Below are positions 8,483 to 15,884 of a stretch of DNA of 28,716 nucleotides, piece by piece. Each line of letters begins with the position of its first letter. Within the stretch, counting starts at the first letter, position 1. The stretch spans positions 1-28,716 of the forward strand of contig JAEYPL010000056.1 in the NCBI GenBank assembly GCA_023410905.1, written 5' to 3'. The stretch is from Pseudomonadota bacterium (GTDB lineage: Bacteria > Pseudomonadota > Alphaproteobacteria > Rhizobiales > Hyphomicrobiaceae). A program made the position numbers and the translations under genes. The notes under the pieces are model-generated. The model was not told where the DNA came from and did not search any database. It saw nothing but the letters and a program-made list of their open reading frames with translations.

Positions 8483-10273
8483 TCAGGCAGATGCAGCGCG
8501 GCCGAACAAGCGGCCGAAGCGGGAGATGCCGCCGCTATCGGCTGGCGCATCGGCGCGGAACACGCGCTTCGGCGCATCCGCGCGCGGGGAAACGTCGAGT
8601 GCGAGGCCGTGCTCACGCGCAAAGAGCATCATGGCGCGCTCGGCGACGGCGGTGATCGTGAAGAGCGGATGCACGCCGAGCGGTCGCGGAATGACCGAGC
8701 CGTCGCAGATATACAGCCCGTCGTGGACAGCATCGGGACGCTTGCCGGCATCGCCATCGAAGACGCGGCCCTTGTGATCGACGACGCCCGTGGTGCGATC
8801 GCGGCCCATGGCGCAGCCACCGAGCGGATGCACGGTCATGAGATCGCCACCGAGCAACTTGGTGCTGACGGGGTTCGGCACATACGTGCCGCCGTTCGCC
8901 GCAACGCCCGTGCGCAACATCGCCGAGATGTGCGTGAAAACCGGCTCGTCGCTGGCATTGGGCCAGTGCACGGCCGCCGTGTCGTTCTCGAAGACGATGC
9001 GGCCGACCGCGCCATCATGACCGACGGCGAGAAAAGCGTGGCTGTGATGGACCGGCCCTTGATAGGCGCCGGAAAAGAAGCTCTTGGCATTGCGTCCGGC
9101 ATCCGCAAGCAGTCCGGCGAGGCCGCCGCTCGCTTCCTCGGGCGCCAGTGTCGCGCCGGTCGCGAGCAGCATGGGCATGAGCTGTGCCATGGCGCTCGGA
9201 ACGGTCGCTTCGACGAGCGCCAGCCGGTCGAGCGGGTCGCGGCGACGGCGCAGATCGATGAGACCGACGACGGCAGGCCCCGGCGGCGGCACCTTGGTCT
9301 TCGAGCCGTGCGGAATGCCGACCGAGTTGACCGGCTCCTTGTAGTTGTAGCCGTAGGACATGACATCGGCGTTTGTCGAGAAGCGCCAGCCGAGGCGATC
9401 GGAAACGCGCAGGCCATTTTCGCGCGAGCGCATCATGATCTCGGCGGTGCCGAGCGTACCCGCCGCGAGCACGACCATGGCGGCTGTAACGGTGCCGACA
9501 GGCACGTGGCTGTCCTTGTCGCCGACCTTGCGGAAGACGACGCGCCAGAGATCGGCCCCGCTGCGCTCGACGAGCCGAACATTGGCGCCGGTGAAGAGCT
9601 CGGCGCCGTGATTGACCGCGTCTGTGAGATAGGTCGAGTGCACCGTCGTCTTGGCGCCGCTGTTGCAGCCGCCCATGCAGTTGCCGCACATGGTGCACGG
9701 CGGCTGCACGACACCCGCCGCGTTGGCCTTTTCGTGAAAGGCGATGTGCAGCGGCACGCGCTCGACATGATGGCCGATCGCCTCGCCCGCACGCTCGAGC
9801 GAGGCGAGCTTCATCGGCGTGACCGACATCGGCAGGGCTTCCGGCGCCAGCATCTGGCGCGCGCGGTGGTAGCCGACATTGAGGCGATGATCGACGCGGA
9901 TTTCCTCAGGCCAGGCCTCGTCCTCGAGCACCATGACGTCCGGCGTCAGGCATACGGCCGCATTGATCAGCGATGTGCCGCCGAGACCGCAGCCGACGAG
10001 CGCGTGCACATCCTTGCCGACGCGCAGGTCGAAGAGCGCATCGGGCGGGCCGATATGGCGGCCTTTGCCGCTGATCTGCATGGCCGTGCTGGCAGCGAGC
10101 ATCGTCTCGGCGAACTCGCCGGGCAGGTACTCGCGCCCGCGCTCCAGCACCGCGACCTTGAGGCCGATGCGCGACAGGCGCGACGCCGCCACGCCGCCGC
10201 CATAGCCCGAACCGATGACGACCACGTCATAGGTCGGCTTCGCTTGCGCGACCGGGCGCGCCAGACGCGACAT
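8483..10273 (-). CDS. GMC family oxidoreductase (cholesterol oxidase-like)
   Basis: A stand-alone 596-aa paralogue of the N-terminal part of the next gene. It oxidises an alcohol using FAD in the cytoplasm. Visible motifs are GSGYGGGVAASRLSRIG (21-37), GCGLGGTSLINAA (94-106), H482 in HPLGGC, and the C-terminal GVHPLFTIT, where His535 replaces the Asn of the paralogue. A cysteine cluster CX2CX2CX3C (C193, C196, C199, C203) followed by NSGAKTTV sits where some bacterial FAD-dependent sugar dehydrogenases carry an iron-sulphur cluster. The ATG at 10273 has GGGAG upstream. This is the first gene of a tight two-gene operon with the fused GMC-hydrolase. The 171-nt region upstream contains an 11-bp perfect palindrome. 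The physiological electron acceptor is unknown. Confidence 0.9.
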   Translation of the reverse strand: MSRLARPVAQAKPTYDVVVIGSGYGGGVAASRLSRIGLKVAVLERGREYLPGEFAETMLAASTAMQISGKGRHIGPPDALFDLRVGKDVHALVGCGLGGTSLINAAVCLTPDVMVLEDEAWPEEIRVDHRLNVGYHRARQMLAPEALPMSVTPMKLASLERAGEAIGHHVERVPLHIAFHEKANAAGVVQPPCTMCGNCMGGCNSGAKTTVHSTYLTDAVNHGAELFTGANVRLVERSGADLWRVVFRKVGDKDSHVPVGTVTAAMVVLAAGTLGTAEIMMRSRENGLRVSDRLGWRFSTNADVMSYGYNYKEPVNSVGIPHGSKTKVPPPGPAVVGLIDLRRRRDPLDRLALVEATVPSAMAQLMPMLLATGATLAPEEASGGLAGLLADAGRNAKSFFSGAYQGPVHHSHAFLAVGHDGAVGRIVFENDTAAVHWPNASDEPVFTHISAMLRTGVAANGGTYVPNPVSTKLLGGDLMTVHPLGGCAMGRDRTTGVVDHKGRVFDGDAGKRPDAVHDGLYICDGSVIPRPLGVHPLFTITAVAERAMMLFAREHGLALDVSPRADAPKRVFRADAPADSGGISRFGRLFGRAASA

Positions 10274-10334
10274 GTGCTTGAACTCCCACCCGTAATGCGA
10301 AACCCGCCAACTCCCTGGCGAAAGTATCTAACGG

Positions 10335-10345
10335 GCCATAATGGC
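10335..10345. promoter_or_regulatory. Palindrome upstream of the GMC operon
   Basis: GCCATAATGGC is a perfect odd palindrome (GCCAT-A-ATGGC) about 65 nt upstream of the start of the first GMC gene. It lies in the only non-coding gap between that gene and the DHDPS-family gene. Position and symmetry would suit a repressor operator. An 11-bp palindrome can also arise by chance, and no consensus promoter could be placed next to it. Confidence 0.25.
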
Positions 10346-10444
10346 ATTTGCGAGGGAGGTGTGCGCCCCTTAGTGACCGTTGCTCGACCGAGGCGTGGCG
10401 CAACGGCAACAACCGTTCATGTCCAGCCTCATTTGCCCTGGATG

Positions 10445-11398
10445 TCAGGACTTGCGGATGGCCTTGATCGACATGCCGATCTTTTCCTCGAGCCGACCGA
10501 GCAGGCGATCGAGCTCGGCGAGGTCGGTCGCATCCGGCTTCGGACCCGGCGCGCGGATGGCCGCCGAGCGGATGGCACCGCGCCGTTTCAGGATCTCTTT
10601 CCTGAGCGGCAGGCCCACCCCGTCCTGCAGCTCATGGCGCAGTAGCGGCAAATAGAGGTCGTACAGATCCTCGCCCGCGTCCGGCTTGCCGGCCGCGAAC
10701 AGTGCATGCATCTGCACCATCATGTCCGGGAAAGCGAAGCCGGTCATGGCCCCGTCGGCGCCGCGCATATACTCCTGCGGCAGGTGGATGCCGCCATTGC
10801 CGCACAGGATCGGGATATAGCGGCGCGCCTTACCGTCGCAAGCCTTGCGGATGATCGAGAGCTTGGCGAGACCCGGCATGTCCTCGTGCTTGAACATGGC
10901 GATCTGCGGGAATTCGTCGACGAGCCGCAGGAACACATCGGGGCCGAAACTCACGTCGGTGAGCTTCGGATAGTCCTGCACGCAGACGGGGATCGAGGGC
11001 CCGAGCGCCGTCAGGATCGAGCGCATGTAGTTCTCGACGGCCCCATCGGTCTTGAGGCCGCGGATGGGCATGGCCATGACGCCCGCGGCGCCGGCCTCCA
11101 TGACCGATCGCGCGATCTTCACGAGTTGGTTCGTGCCGGGGTTGGAGACGCCGACGATGATCGGCACGCGGCCCGCCGTCCGTTTGAGAAAGCGCTGCGA
11201 GACTTCGAGCGTCTCGCTCTCGGAGAGTTTCTGGAACTCGCCCATCACACCGAGGATAGTCATGCCCTGCACGCCGCAGGCGAGGTAGAAATCCACGAGG
11301 CTGTCGATACTTTCGAGATCGATGCGGCCGTCATCATGGAAGGGCGTCGCGGCGATGACGTAAAGGCCCTTGGCGTCGGCAGTAAGCTTGGCGGTCAT
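10445..11398 (-). CDS. Dihydrodipicolinate synthase/N-acetylneuraminate lyase family protein
   Basis: A 317-aa class I aldolase of the DapA/NanA superfamily, a TIM barrel that forms a Schiff base with pyruvate or a related oxoacid. The Schiff-base lysine is K170 (IAMFKHED) and the active-site tyrosine is Y143 (QDYPKL). The loop that reads TTGE in authentic DapA here reads LGVMGEF (49-55), so the residue that normally assists catalysis in DapA is changed. This is therefore more likely a catabolic aldolase or dehydratase than the lysine-pathway enzyme. It starts at ATG 11398 with GAGAGA upstream. It lies 17 nt behind the Spy-like gene on the same strand, so the two are probably co-transcribed. 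The link to that periplasmic protein is unexplained. Confidence 0.87.
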   Translation of the reverse strand: MTAKLTADAKGLYVIAATPFHDDGRIDLESIDSLVDFYLACGVQGMTILGVMGEFQKLSESETLEVSQRFLKRTAGRVPIIVGVSNPGTNQLVKIARSVMEAGAAGVMAMPIRGLKTDGAVENYMRSILTALGPSIPVCVQDYPKLTDVSFGPDVFLRLVDEFPQIAMFKHEDMPGLAKLSIIRKACDGKARRYIPILCGNGGIHLPQEYMRGADGAMTGFAFPDMMVQMHALFAAGKPDAGEDLYDLYLPLLRHELQDGVGLPLRKEILKRRGAIRSAAIRAPGPKPDATDLAELDRLLGRLEEKIGMSIKAIRKS

Positions 11399-11415
11399 GG
11401 CGTTCTCTCGATGGT

Positions 11416-11946
11416 TCAGCGGTAACCTCTGAGATCAGCATACCGCTGCCGTTGGTGGTCCGATAGCAGCTCTGCCGAGGTAAGGTGGTATTTGAGATGG
11501 ACGGCGCGCAGACGCCCCTGCGCCTCGCCGATGCGTGCGGTCAGGCCGCCGAGCATGTCGGGTGTCATGCGTCCTTCGGCGAAACCCCGATCGAGGGCGC
11601 GCTCGCTTGCGATCAGCGCTTCACCCGCTTCGATGGCTTCGGCCTTCATGCTCTCGAAGAGCGCCTGGAACCGCTTGTGCTGGTCCGCCGTGAGATGCAG
11701 CTGATCCTTGAGTTCGAGAACATGCATTGGTCCCGGATAGCCATTCAGCTCGGCCGCTAGTGCGAGCCCCATGCCGCGACCTTGGCGCAGATCGGCGATC
11801 TGCTGGTCGCTCATGGCCTTGATATCCCGCTGCTGCTGACCCGCGTACGGGGTGGGTGCATGCTGGTGCTGGTGCTGGCGATGATGCTGTGCCGTGGCCG
11901 GACTCGCGAGGACCACCATCGCCATTGCCGCCAAAATGAATCTCAT
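11416..11946 (-). CDS. Spy/CpxP-like LTXXQ-motif periplasmic protein
   Basis: A 176-aa exported protein. Residues 1-20 are a signal peptide with cleavage probably after ATA (SPATA-Q). The mature N-terminus is His/Gln-rich (HHRQHQHQH, 21-29) and might bind metal. The rest is predicted helical, with the family motif LTADQ at 85-89 and a second, looser helix-turn repeat near 154-170. Members of this family are periplasmic chaperones or stress sensors, and some bind copper or zinc. I chose ATG 11946 because GGGAGG lies 4 nt upstream and a proper signal peptide follows. A longer frame to 12018 lacks both. The gene precedes the DHDPS-family gene by 17 nt and is divergent from pncC. Confidence 0.8.
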   Translation of the reverse strand: MRFILAAMAMVVLASPATAQHHRQHQHQHAPTPYAGQQQRDIKAMSDQQIADLRQGRGMGLALAAELNGYPGPMHVLELKDQLHLTADQHKRFQALFESMKAEAIEAGEALIASERALDRGFAEGRMTPDMLGGLTARIGEAQGRLRAVHLKYHLTSAELLSDHQRQRYADLRGYR

Positions 11947-12071
11947 ATCGCCTCCCATGGCCCTGCCAAGCTTCCGCGTTTTGCAGCCGATATTGAAAGA
12001 ACTCGCCCGAAGTTTCAAACTGCAAAGAAACCGGGGCCTGCGCCCTTCTGCTGCTATCGACTGGAAATCGC

Positions 12072-12569
12072 ATGTTCTCCGATGAACTCATTCGCACTGC
12101 CGAAACCCTGCTCGCGACGCTCAGGGCGCGCAAGCTCATGCTGGCAACGGCGGAAAGCTGCACCGGCGGCCTGATCGCCGGCGTGCTGACAGAGATTGCG
12201 GGCTCGTCGGACGTCGTCGAGCGCGGCTTCGTCACGTACTCGAACGAGGCCAAGAACGAGCTCATCGGCGTACCCATGACTATGATCCGGGAACACGGCG
12301 CGGTCAGCAGGGACGTGGCGCTCGCCATGGCAGCCGGCGCGCTCGCCCATTCGCGCGCGGATATTGCCGTTGCTGTCACGGGCGTCGCGGGCCCAGGCGG
12401 CGGGAGCGTTGAGAAGCCCGTCGGCCTCGTACATCTCGCGGCAGAGCGGCGCGGCAGATCACCTATCCACCGCGCGTGCCGCTTTGGCGAGATCGGCCGG
12501 CACGGCATTCGTATGGCGACGGTGGCCGTTGCCTTGGAGATGGTGGAGGAGTTGGCGCGGGAAGCGTAG
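12072..12569 (+). CDS. pncC: Nicotinamide-nucleotide amidohydrolase (CinA C-terminal domain)
   Basis: A 165-aa stand-alone CinA C-terminal domain. It deamidates nicotinamide mononucleotide to nicotinate mononucleotide in the pyridine nucleotide cycle, in the cytoplasm. Landmarks are AESCTGGLI with catalytic S29, VVERGFVTYSNEAK (48-61), the turn TGVAGPGGG (103-111) followed by KPVGLVH, and the terminal RFGEIGRHGIR. The N-terminal MoCF-like domain of full CinA is absent, as usual for alphaproteobacterial PncC. The upstream sequence GGAAA 6 nt before the ATG is a modest ribosome-binding site. It converges with the Coq10/RatA-like gene, leaving only 5 nt between the stop codons. Confidence 0.9.
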   Translation: MFSDELIRTAETLLATLRARKLMLATAESCTGGLIAGVLTEIAGSSDVVERGFVTYSNEAKNELIGVPMTMIREHGAVSRDVALAMAAGALAHSRADIAVAVTGVAGPGGGSVEKPVGLVHLAAERRGRSPIHRACRFGEIGRHGIRMATVAVALEMVEELAREA

Positions 12570-12574
12570 CGCGA

Positions 12575-13036
12575 TCAGGCCGAGCTCAGGCGGCGACCAT
12601 AGATGTTATGCGCGCGTTCCTCGAAGGCTTCTGCGAAGCGTCCGAAGGCCTGCTCGAAGACCGAGCCGACCAGCACCTGCAGGATCATCGACTTGAACTC
12701 GTAGTCGATGAAGAACTTCACCTCGCAGCCGTTCGCCGTCTCGGTGAAGTCCCATTTGTTGACGAGCTTGTTGAACGGTCCCTGCACGAGATCCGTACGC
12801 ACGTTCGGGATCGTGCGGTCGAGCTGGACGCGGCTGGTGAACGTTTCGCGGATACCTTTGTAGCCGACGTCCATGGCGGCAACGAGCGTGCTTTGATCAC
12901 CCTCGCCGTTGCGCGAGAGCACACGCAGACCTTCGCAGAGCGGCAGGAACTCGGGATAGCGCTCGACGTCGGCGACGAGGGCGAACATCTCTTGCGGCGT
13001 GAATGGTACCTGCCGGCGTGTTTCGAAGGAGGGCAT
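12575..13036 (-). CDS. Coq10/RatA-like START-domain protein
   Basis: A 153-aa SRPBCC/START-fold protein of the family annotated as RatA toxin or Coq10 ubiquinone-binding protein. The opening is characteristic: ETRRQVPFTPQEMFALVADVERYPEFLP, then the family stretch ETFTSRV and QGPFNKLVNKWDF, and the C-terminal FKSMILQVLVGSVFEQAFGRFAEAFEERA helix. In bacteria with a respiratory chain this protein most plausibly binds ubiquinone or a related lipid. The toxin name comes from E. coli, and no antitoxin partner is present here. The start is ATG 13036, giving MPSFETRR. The lipA stop lies 10 nt upstream, so it is co-transcribed with lipA, an arrangement common in alphaproteobacteria. Confidence 0.88.
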   Translation of the reverse strand: MPSFETRRQVPFTPQEMFALVADVERYPEFLPLCEGLRVLSRNGEGDQSTLVAAMDVGYKGIRETFTSRVQLDRTIPNVRTDLVQGPFNKLVNKWDFTETANGCEVKFFIDYEFKSMILQVLVGSVFEQAFGRFAEAFEERAHNIYGRRLSSA

Positions 13037-13046
13037 GGGGCGCCGC

Positions 13047-14009
13047 TTACTCCGCCGCCGCGGCGCGGGCCGCCTGGAGACGCGCGAAATCCGCGTCGGC
13101 ATGATAGCTCGAGCGCGTGAGCGGGCTCGAGGAGACGAGCAAAAAGCCCTTGGCCTGCGCCGTGCGCTTATAGCTCTCGAACTCGTCGGGCGTGACGAAG
13201 CGCTTGACCTCGGCGTGCTTGCGCGTCGGCTGGAGGTACTGGCCGATAGTGAGGAAATCGACATCTGCGGTGCGCAGATCGTCCATGAGCTGCAGCACGG
13301 CTTCGCGATCTTCGCCGAGGCCAACCATGATGCCGGATTTCGTGAAGACGCTCGGATCGAGTTCCTTGGCGCGCTGCAGAATACGCAGCGAATGGAAGTA
13401 GCGCGCACCCGGCCGAATGCTCGGATAGAGGCCCGGCACCGTCTCCAGATTGTGGTTGAACACATCGGGGCGCGCCTTGATCACCGCTTCCAGCGCGCCG
13501 TCCTTGCGTAGGAAGTCCGGCGTCAGCACCTCGATAGTGGTCGACGGCGCGAGTTCGCGGATCCAGCCGATGACTTCGGCAAAGTGCTGCGCGCCACCGT
13601 CGGGGAGGTCATCGCGATCGACCGATGTGATGACCACGTGATTGAGCCCGAGCTTGGCCACGGCCTCGCCGACGTTGCGCGGCTCCTTCGGGTCGAGCGG
13701 ATTGGGTTTGCCGGTCGCGACATTGCAGAACGAGCAGGCGCGCGTGCAGGTGTCGCCCATGATCATCATGGTGGCGTGACGCTGGCTCCAGCACTCGCCG
13801 ATGTTCGGGCAGCCCGCTTCCTCGCAGACGGTGTGAAGCCCGTGCTGGCGGACGATGTTACGCGTCTCGTTGTAGACCGGCGATCCCGGCGCCTTGACGC
13901 GGATCCAGTCGGGCTTGCGCAGAACCGGCGTATCGGGCCGCGCGGCCTTCTCCGGATGGCGCTCAGCGCCAGTCCGCTTGCTGCCTGTCGTGTCCAGAAC
14001 GGTGACCAT
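13047..14009 (-). CDS. lipA: Lipoyl synthase
   Basis: A radical-SAM enzyme of 320 aa that inserts two sulphurs into protein-bound octanoyl groups to make lipoyl cofactor for 2-oxoacid dehydrogenases. The auxiliary cluster ligands are C62, C67 and C73 (CEEAGCPNIGEC). The radical-SAM cluster ligands are C88, C92 and C95 (CTRACSFC). The C-terminal serine ligand motif RSSYHA is at 299-304. All required residues are present, and the length is normal. The start is ATG 14009 with AAGG upstream. It is followed after 10 nt by the Coq10/RatA-like gene. A TATAAT on the minus strand at 14084-14079 may be its -10 box. Confidence 0.97.
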   Translation of the reverse strand: MVTVLDTTGSKRTGAERHPEKAARPDTPVLRKPDWIRVKAPGSPVYNETRNIVRQHGLHTVCEEAGCPNIGECWSQRHATMMIMGDTCTRACSFCNVATGKPNPLDPKEPRNVGEAVAKLGLNHVVITSVDRDDLPDGGAQHFAEVIGWIRELAPSTTIEVLTPDFLRKDGALEAVIKARPDVFNHNLETVPGLYPSIRPGARYFHSLRILQRAKELDPSVFTKSGIMVGLGEDREAVLQLMDDLRTADVDFLTIGQYLQPTRKHAEVKRFVTPDEFESYKRTAQAKGFLLVSSSPLTRSSYHADADFARLQAARAAAAE

Positions 14010-14047
14010 CGGCCTTACTTGCTCTCTTTGAGCCAGCTTAACAAGAG

Positions 14048-14076
14048 CGGGCGGGCCCGTCGCCGGCGCCCGCCCG
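14048..14076 (-). terminator. GC-rich hairpin between the GlsB-like gene and lipA
   Basis: A 9-bp perfect stem, CGGGCGGGC (14048-14056) with GCCCGCCCG (14068-14076), has an 11-nt loop. On the minus strand it is followed by CTCTTGTTAA, a short T-rich stretch, and it lies 50 nt after the GlsB-like stop codon. It would suit an intrinsic terminator for that gene. It also lies in the lipA leader, directly after the possible lipA -10 box, so a role in the lipA 5' leader is an alternative. Confidence 0.5.
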
Positions 14077-14078
14077 TA

Positions 14079-14106
14079 ATTATACGATAGATCAGTGTGT
14101 TGCCCA
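14079..14106 (-). promoter_or_regulatory. Candidate lipA promoter
   Basis: On the minus strand a perfect TATAAT (14084-14079) is preceded by TGGGCA (14106-14101), four of six matches to TTGACA, with a 16-nt spacer. Transcription would start near 14072 and reach lipA after a leader of about 60 nt that includes part of the GC-rich hairpin. The exact -10 match in a GC-rich genome is the main support. Confidence 0.35.
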
Positions 14107-14126
14107 GTACTCAGCGTAGGGCTCAG

Positions 14127-14378
14127 CTATGTGATCAGGCGGGCCACCAAGATAACCACGATGGCGCCGATCGCCGCCGTGACGATCTGGTTCACGATCG
14201 GGCTGCCGAGGTTGATGTTCAACTTGGCCATGTTCAGCAGCCATCCGCCGACCACGCCGCCAATGATACCGGCGATGATGTACCCAAGCAGACCCCATGG
14301 ACCGCCGACGACCAAACTGGCGAGCCAGCCGGCAATAGCGCCCACGATGAGCATGACGACGATTGCAGCAGCGTCCAT
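14127..14378 (-). CDS. GlsB/YeaQ/YmgE family stress-response membrane protein
   Basis: An 83-aa inner-membrane protein with three hydrophobic, glycine-rich helices (residues about 4-24, 27-48 and 62-81). The sequence AIAGWLASLVVGGPWGLLGYIIAGIIGGVVGGWL is typical of the transglycosylase-associated/GlsB family. Family members are induced by acid or general stress. Their biochemical role is unknown, and the transglycosylase name is historical. The start is ATG 14378 with GGAAGGA about 9 nt upstream. The leader contains a small hairpin, GTGCGCC-GCCC-GGCGCAC. The gene appears to be its own transcription unit, with a possible terminator at 14048-14076. Confidence 0.9.
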   Translation of the reverse strand: MDAAAIVVMLIVGAIAGWLASLVVGGPWGLLGYIIAGIIGGVVGGWLLNMAKLNINLGSPIVNQIVTAAIGAIVVILVARLIT

Positions 14379-14544
14379 ATTCTCGATCCTTCCCGTTGTG
14401 CGCCGCCCGGCGCACGGGCGGACCGTTCGAACGATCTCACGCCAACCTGCGTTGGTGACTCTGGACTGAGTCGGGAACGTTGTCGATAGAACGTCCGTCG
14501 CAGCAAGGCGTTGTTGCGGCGCACAATAAACTGAACTGCGAACG

Positions 14545-15780
14545 CTAATGATCCGACCTCGGCCGGTAAGCCACGATGGCCACCGCCACGATGCCCGTCA
14601 CGACCACCATGCCGAGCGACCACGGCACGAGCGCGCCCTGAAACAGCGGCAGCGTCGCAAATACGAGGATGCTCGAGACGAACTGCGAGACGAAGCCGAC
14701 CGTCGACGAGGCCACGCCTGCAATCTCGCGATGGGGGTCGATGACCAGGCTCACCGCGTTCGACATCACCATCAGGAACGATGCGTTGTAGATGAGCATG
14801 AGGCCCGCGAACGTGCCGAGGCTGATCCACCCGAGCAGGCTCAGCAAGGCGATCAGCACCGCGGTGGATGCCAGAACGAGGGCGGACACGCGCGTCGCTG
14901 CCATCACGCCGAGGCGGCTGATGAGGCGGGCATTCAGATACTGTCCGGCGACGATCCCCGCGCCGGTCGCTGCGAACATGGCCGTGAAGGCAAGCCCTTC
15001 GACGTCGAAGGCGCTCTTGTAGAGCCGCGGTGCGTTCGTGACGTAGGACAGGATCGCGAACGAGTTGATCCCGGATAGCAGCACGAAGTACCGCGACTGG
15101 CGATTGGCAAAGACGCGGGCCGTCGCGCTCATGAGGCGCGCGGGCGCGATGGCCGAGCGGTCGGGAGACTTGTTGGTCTCCTGCAACTGCGTCAGGACCA
15201 TGGCCGCGAGACCTGCACCATAGATGGCCATGCCGATGAATACGCCGCGCCACTCACCGATCACGACGAGGCCATAGCCGACGAGCGGAGCGACGATCGG
15301 CCCGAGCGCGATCACCGAGCTTGCGAACGCCATGGTGCGCGCCAGTTCAGGGCCTGAATGGACATCACGGAGCAGGGCGCGCGCTATAACGGCGCCGCAC
15401 GCACTGCCGAAGCCCTGCAACGCCCGGCCGTACAGCGCGACGGTCAGCGTATCGGCCGCGGCCGCGATCAACGCACCTACGATGTAGAGGGCGACACCTG
15501 CGAGAATGACCGGCTTGCGCCCGAATGCGTCCGAGGCCGGACCGAACACGAGCTGACCGATCGCGGAGCAGAAAAGAAAGACCGGAATGACGGCCTGCAC
15601 ATGCTCGATGGGAGCGCCCAGGCTGCGTTCCATGGACCAGAAGGCCGGCAGCGTGATGTCGCACGAGAAGGCGTTGAGGGCGAGCAGCAGCCCCGTGAAC
15701 ATGACCAGGAATGCGCGTGACATGCCGAGCCCCCCAGGACTTGCATCAGGGCTCTGATCAGCACTTTGATCAGCTTTCAT
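14545..15780 (-). CDS. Bcr/CflA family multidrug efflux MFS transporter
   Basis: A 411-aa, 12-helix MFS permease. After a hydrophilic N-terminus with a short repeat (ADQSADQSPDA), the first helix ends in DITLPAFWSM. The loop 2-3 motif is GPASDAFGRKPV, and helix 4 contains YGRALQGFGSACGAVIARALLRD, diagnostic of the DHA1/Bcr-CflA group. It probably exports drugs or small metabolites across the inner membrane in exchange for protons. ATG 15780 gives the full N-terminus. A later Met at residue 20 (MSRAFLVMF) is an alternative start closer to the family average. The gene follows tctA by 104 nt on the same strand. That gap shows no clear terminator or promoter. Confidence 0.9.
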   Translation of the reverse strand: MKADQSADQSPDASPGGLGMSRAFLVMFTGLLLALNAFSCDITLPAFWSMERSLGAPIEHVQAVIPVFLFCSAIGQLVFGPASDAFGRKPVILAGVALYIVGALIAAAADTLTVALYGRALQGFGSACGAVIARALLRDVHSGPELARTMAFASSVIALGPIVAPLVGYGLVVIGEWRGVFIGMAIYGAGLAAMVLTQLQETNKSPDRSAIAPARLMSATARVFANRQSRYFVLLSGINSFAILSYVTNAPRLYKSAFDVEGLAFTAMFAATGAGIVAGQYLNARLISRLGVMAATRVSALVLASTAVLIALLSLLGWISLGTFAGLMLIYNASFLMVMSNAVSLVIDPHREIAGVASSTVGFVSQFVSSILVFATLPLFQGALVPWSLGMVVVTGIVAVAIVAYRPRSDH

Positions 15781-15884
15781 CAGCTCTTCGTCGATTTATG
15801 GGAGCGTGCACGGGCGGTCCCCCGCTGCGCCAGCTTATAGGCGCAGGCGCAATTGGCCACCACAGGGCTATTCCGCGCAGGGGA

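Noticed and set aside
7029..8777. A 582-codon plus-strand frame antisense to the GMC-hydrolase gene
   Set aside because: No recognisable domain, biased composition, and the opposite strand is clearly coding.
8387..10645. A 752-codon open frame on the plus strand, antisense to the GMC gene
   Set aside because: It is Arg/His/Asp-rich without family motifs and exactly opposes a gene with all GMC motifs. Long antisense frames are expected in GC-rich coding DNA.
11993..12021. TTGAAA-N14-TTTCAA and the palindrome AGTTTCAAACT between the Spy-like gene and pncC
   Set aside because: Symmetry is suggestive of an operator, but the elements are short, overlap each other and have no recognised consensus.
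12575..13036. A toxin-antitoxin module, because the family is often called RatA toxin
   Set aside because: There is no RatB-like partner, and the lipA-linked position fits a Coq10-type lipid-binding protein better.
14473..14500. GGAAC-N17-CGTC, resembling an EcfG general-stress promoter near the GlsB-like gene
   Set aside because: It reads on the plus strand, away from the GlsB-like gene and with no plus-strand gene downstream, and the -10 part is imperfect.
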